From: Cryptomeria japonica
Lineage: Eukaryota > Streptophyta > Pinopsida > Cupressales > Cupressaceae
Direction of reading: 5' to 3'
NCBI RefSeq assembly: GCF_030272615.1
Contig: NC_081409.1
Coordinates: forward strand, 203,299,949-203,363,948
Length of the DNA stretch: 64,000 nt
Part shown: in pieces, positions 62,800 through 64,000 of the stretch
Numbering within the stretch: position 1 is the first letter of the stretch
How the letters are laid out: each line of letters starts with the position of its first letter
Made by a program: the position numbers and the translations under genes
The notes under the pieces: generated by a model
Seen by the model: only the letters and a program-made list of their open reading frames with translations
Database searches by the model: none
What the model was told of the DNA's origin: nothing

Positions 62800-63590
62800 A
62801 AAGGAATGATCAAGCTAGGGGTCTCCAACATTGCAACGGCCTCTCTAAGACACTAAGTTGAGACTGCATATCTTTTAGAAAATATAGGAATGGGTATGGC
62901 ACTGCTCTCTCAAATCAATGATTTTCCCCTTTTCCGATTTCTCAATGTCTAAGAAGACATTCAGTCCTGCTCCGGAGATAGCATCTGGTCCCCTGAAACT
63001 CAGAAATACATGATACTTCTTATCATTTTGGAAAGCACGTTTAGTATTTGGGGGTTCGTATCTGAGAAGAGATTCATCAGAAGTAGATGTAGATGTAGAC
63101 GGGTTTGTGCTAGTACTAGTGCTAGCTCTAGAAGTGGATGCCATGGTAATGGATTGAACTTATCACAAAAATAATAAAGGATAAGAGCATCAAAAGAGGG
63201 CTTCTTGTTGAGAAGGGGAGGAGAATAAACAATGAGGAGGGCATCTTGCTGAGAAGAGTAAGGGAATAAGCAATAAAAGAGAGGTCTTATGTCTTAGAAG
63301 GGGATAAGATATAGTGCGATGTATGTATAGGTTAAAAAGAAGAGAGTGGGCAGACGGAGGTACTGACAAAATGATGCGACCAAACACGTAAATTAAGTGG
63401 ATGACAACCTATGTTTTAACTTTACACGTAATTTCCACATAGTGGTGACTATTTCTCTCTCCTCCTTCACATTTGCTCTTATGTTCGAAGAAGATGTGTT
63501 CATAACTGGTGGGAAACTTCCTAGGCCATGTTGATAGCAATATTTTAGACGAATAAAGTCTGTGCGCACCATTCCTTTTATTAGTTCTTG
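62800..63590 (-). repeat. Partial duplicate of the TNL promoter and TIR exon
   Basis: Sequence from the start of the TIR exon through the 5' UTR, promoter and the CATAACTG(A/G)TGGGAAACTTCC phrase upstream corresponds in order to about 55560-56545. The copy contains one unit of the segment that is tandemly repeated in the 56 kb promoter. The two copies lie about 7 kb apart in the same orientation. Confidence 0.88.
62810..63144 (-). pseudogene. Truncated TIR-domain pseudogene
   Basis: Starts MASTSRASTS at 63144 and reads to YHVFLSFRGPD like the intact TNL. About 14 residues of the TIR fold are then deleted (GPD joins ISGAGLNVFLD), and after KGKIIDL a second deletion shifts the frame so that it soon ends. 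The Ser/Thr-rich N-terminal tail is longer than in the intact gene (extra STSTST). Similarity to the intact exon continues out of frame to about 62810 and then stops; no NB-ARC or LRR sequence is nearby. As written it could encode at most a TIR stub without the catalytic Glu. Confidence 0.85.
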
Positions 63591-64000
63591 TCGGCAGGCA
63601 GAATGCTATTGCATTCACCTACTTTCATTTCTTCTAACACTATCAACCAATATGCAATATGCATGCAGAATTCTCTTGATTTTTTTTCAAAGTTTTTATG
63701 ATTTTAAATTTATGTATTCTTTTCAAATTTCATTTACCTCTCTTTCTATTGACTAATAATAATGTACAACCATATTTCCATGATGTTAGCTTGATTTTTT
63801 TTAAATATCTTTTATGCATCTTCATATTAATATTCCAATTATATTAACATATGGACATTTGTGCTAGTGTAGTGCACTAGTTGCATACTGTAAATAAACA
63901 CTATTTGAAATTCCAATCCAAACACAGAAAGTCAAAAGCCAAAATGTTATGCCTCATACTTTTCAAATAAAAGAAGAATTAAATAATTGACGTAAACTAT
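63591..64000. other. AT-rich sequence to the window end, nothing recognised
   Basis: No coding frame or repeat recognised. Confidence 0.5.

Overview
This is plant nuclear DNA, most likely from a conifer or another large-genome gymnosperm. It is AT-rich, filled with nested LTR retrotransposons, and carries one intron-containing TIR-NBS-LRR (TNL) resistance-type gene. The species cannot be fixed from sequence alone. Only two large coding units look healthy: an uninterrupted Ty3/gypsy polyprotein that runs off the left edge, and most of the TNL gene. || LAYOUT. 1-9487 (minus): 5' part of a Tat-lineage Ty3/gypsy element, namely a 2170-codon open polyprotein (gag, protease, RT, RNase H, second RNase H, start of integrase), a 2.3 kb leader and a 688 bp LTR-related end. 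9488-13758, 17008-17280 and 45469-45945: one original ~5 kb array of palindromic 'GACCCCTTAGGACACCATATG'-type repeats, split by two insertions. 13759-17007: a short, degraded, pol-less LTR element. 17281-45468 (minus): a Ty1/copia element with ~1.24 kb LTRs and a perfect CCCTT target duplication, itself broken by two large insertions. The first (19951-29499, plus; TSD ACCCT) is a pol-less LTR element with a coiled-coil/CCHC gag-like gene and a very large ORF of unknown function; a 1436 bp solo LTR (25475-26910, TSD GAAAC) has landed in that ORF. The second (30667-42121; TSD CTTT) is an 11.46 kb DNA transposon with ~35 bp terminal inverted repeats, subterminal TTCGAGCGAA clusters, its own palindromic array, and two convergent intron-containing genes, one of them a Sola-like transposase. 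45946-51170: mostly unrecognised sequence with a LINE ORF1 remnant. 51170-56540 (minus): the TNL gene, with 22 very uniform LRRs and a frameshifted C-terminus. 56540-64000: AT-rich DNA with a possible SINE, a LINE-like tail, a second Sola-like transposase remnant and a partial duplicate of the TNL promoter and TIR exon. || HOW IT FITS TOGETHER. The target-site duplications give an order: array first, then the copia element, then the pol-less element and the DNA transposon inside the copia pol gene, then the solo LTR inside the pol-less element. The best candidate for something undescribed is the pol-less LTR family (gag-like CCHC protein plus ORF2): the same gene order, with a homologous ORF2, recurs in the 13759-17007 element. 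The second is the Sola-like transposon, with an accessory gene and repeat arms that share a motif with the surrounding array.
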